DNA from: Cognatazoarcus halotolerans
Lineage (GTDB): Bacteria; Pseudomonadota; Gammaproteobacteria; Burkholderiales; Rhodocyclaceae
NCBI RefSeq assembly: GCF_009800965.1
Contig: NZ_WUAF01000006.1
Coordinates: forward strand, 186,001-250,000
Direction: 5' to 3'
DNA: 64,000 nucleotides
Below the pieces are notes generated by a model. It searched no databases. It worked only from the letters and a program-made list of their open reading frames with translations, and was not told where the DNA came from. Made by a program: the position numbers and the translations under genes. The first letter of the stretch is position 1; every line of letters begins with the position of its first letter. Shown one piece after another: positions 63,584 through 64,000 of this stretch.

Positions 63584-64000
63584 TCATTCCCCCAGGAATA
63601 CTTCGCGGAAGCTGCTTACCGCGCGGTCGAGCGACAGCGCCGGCTGCGATAGATAGCTCGAAAGTTTGGTGAGTCCGTAATCGGCGCCGAGCTGCTCGTC
63701 GACCCATTCGGGATAATCGATCCGGATGTTGTGCGGCTCCGCTCCACCGGGCGCAAGTGCATCCACGAGATTCAGCGCGGATGCGCCCTGGAAGCCCACG
63801 ATCAGCCGCATCTGGCCGTTGATCGATGTCAGCAGAATCTGCAGTTCGGCGCTGGTGCGACGCAAGAATCCGCCGATCAGGTGCAGCCACAGCGTGGCCA
63901 CGGTGTCGCGCAGTGCCGCGCTCTCGGGCAGCGGCAGATCGAGGCCCCGGGCAATTGCGGCGCCCGGCGTGGTGGATAGGGGCCGCAGCAGCAGGCCGAG
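63584..64000 (-). CDS. 3' part of an unrecognised gene (5' end beyond window)
   Basis: The frame is open from base 64000 to a stop at 63584, giving at least 138 residues; a GTG at 63901 is probably internal because coding character continues upstream. The visible part has LPESAALRDTVATLWLHLIGG, RRTSAELQILLTSINGQMRL and a C-terminal LSQPALSLDRAVSSFREVFL. It is mixed alpha/beta with no membrane segment. I do not recognise the family. Its stop lies within 3 bases of the OmpA-BON gene, so the two are co-transcribed and probably share a T6SS-related task. Confidence 0.65.
   Translation of the reverse strand, partial: LGLLLRPLSTTPGAAIARGLDLPLPESAALRDTVATLWLHLIGGFLRRTSAELQILLTSINGQMRLIVGFQGASALNLVDALAPGGAEPHNIRIDYPEWVDEQLGADYGLTKLSSYLSQPALSLDRAVSSFREVFLGE

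Overview
This 64 kb window is GC-rich, gene-dense bacterial DNA. Gene content and codon style suggest a Betaproteobacterium, perhaps of the Azoarcus/Thauera (Rhodocyclales) type; this is inference, since no rRNA or other taxonomic marker is present. Three blocks dominate: the edge of an integrated element, a large type VI secretion (T6SS) locus, and a compact operon built around a giant cell-surface adhesin.

Left edge (1-675): a P4-type tyrosine integrase runs off the window start. It begins beside a 13-base match to the 3' end of a tRNA-Ser followed by a rho-independent terminator, so the window probably opens at the boundary of a genomic island lying further left. Then come a FecR-domain protein, a DUF3365/HAMP heme-type sensor and a Ser/Thr kinase on the + strand (1118-4409).

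T6SS core (4525-30781): two divergent transcription units leave 20903-21176. Leftward: tssA, tssB, tssC, two different hcp genes, tagJ, tssE, tssF, tssG and tssH(clpV). The same strand continues into an M35-like zinc metalloprotease, a chymotrypsin-fold serine protease, an unrecognised protein and a TPR-methyltransferase. The three genes directly after clpV are effector candidates. Rightward: tssJ, tssK, tssL (with an OmpA domain), tssM, tagF and a PpkA-type kinase with a DUF4384 domain.

T6SS accessory and spike module (30928-43092, all leftward): vgrG, a DUF2169 protein, an AHH-nuclease effector candidate with an Imm11-like immunity candidate, a ketosynthase-fold protein without its catalytic Cys, a DUF4150 PAAR-like tip, a DUF6484 protein, a TIGR02270-like protein, an FHA protein, a PP2C phosphatase, a glycine-zipper lipoprotein and an unrecognised beta-barrel outer-membrane protein. 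Kinase, FHA and phosphatase together make a threonine-phosphorylation control circuit for the T6SS.

Adhesin operon (43342-61545, leftward, seven genes nearly all touching or overlapping): a GAF-HlyD protein, an M50 peptidase fused to an HlyD domain, a short SecA-like ATPase, a periplasmic adaptor, a 2328-residue DUF4347/cadherin-repeat protein carrying an EPRLLYSAD motif, a hybrid histidine kinase with two Hpt domains, and a REC-GGDEF-EAL response regulator. There is no type I ABC transporter, TolC or RTX repeat. I infer a dedicated export and surface-display system for the giant protein, with phosphorelay and cyclic-di-GMP control. This is the most interesting part of the window.

Right edge (61727-64000): a second TssA-like protein, an OmpA/BON-type protein and the 3' end of an unrecognised gene. 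T6SS-type genes therefore flank the adhesin operon on both sides.
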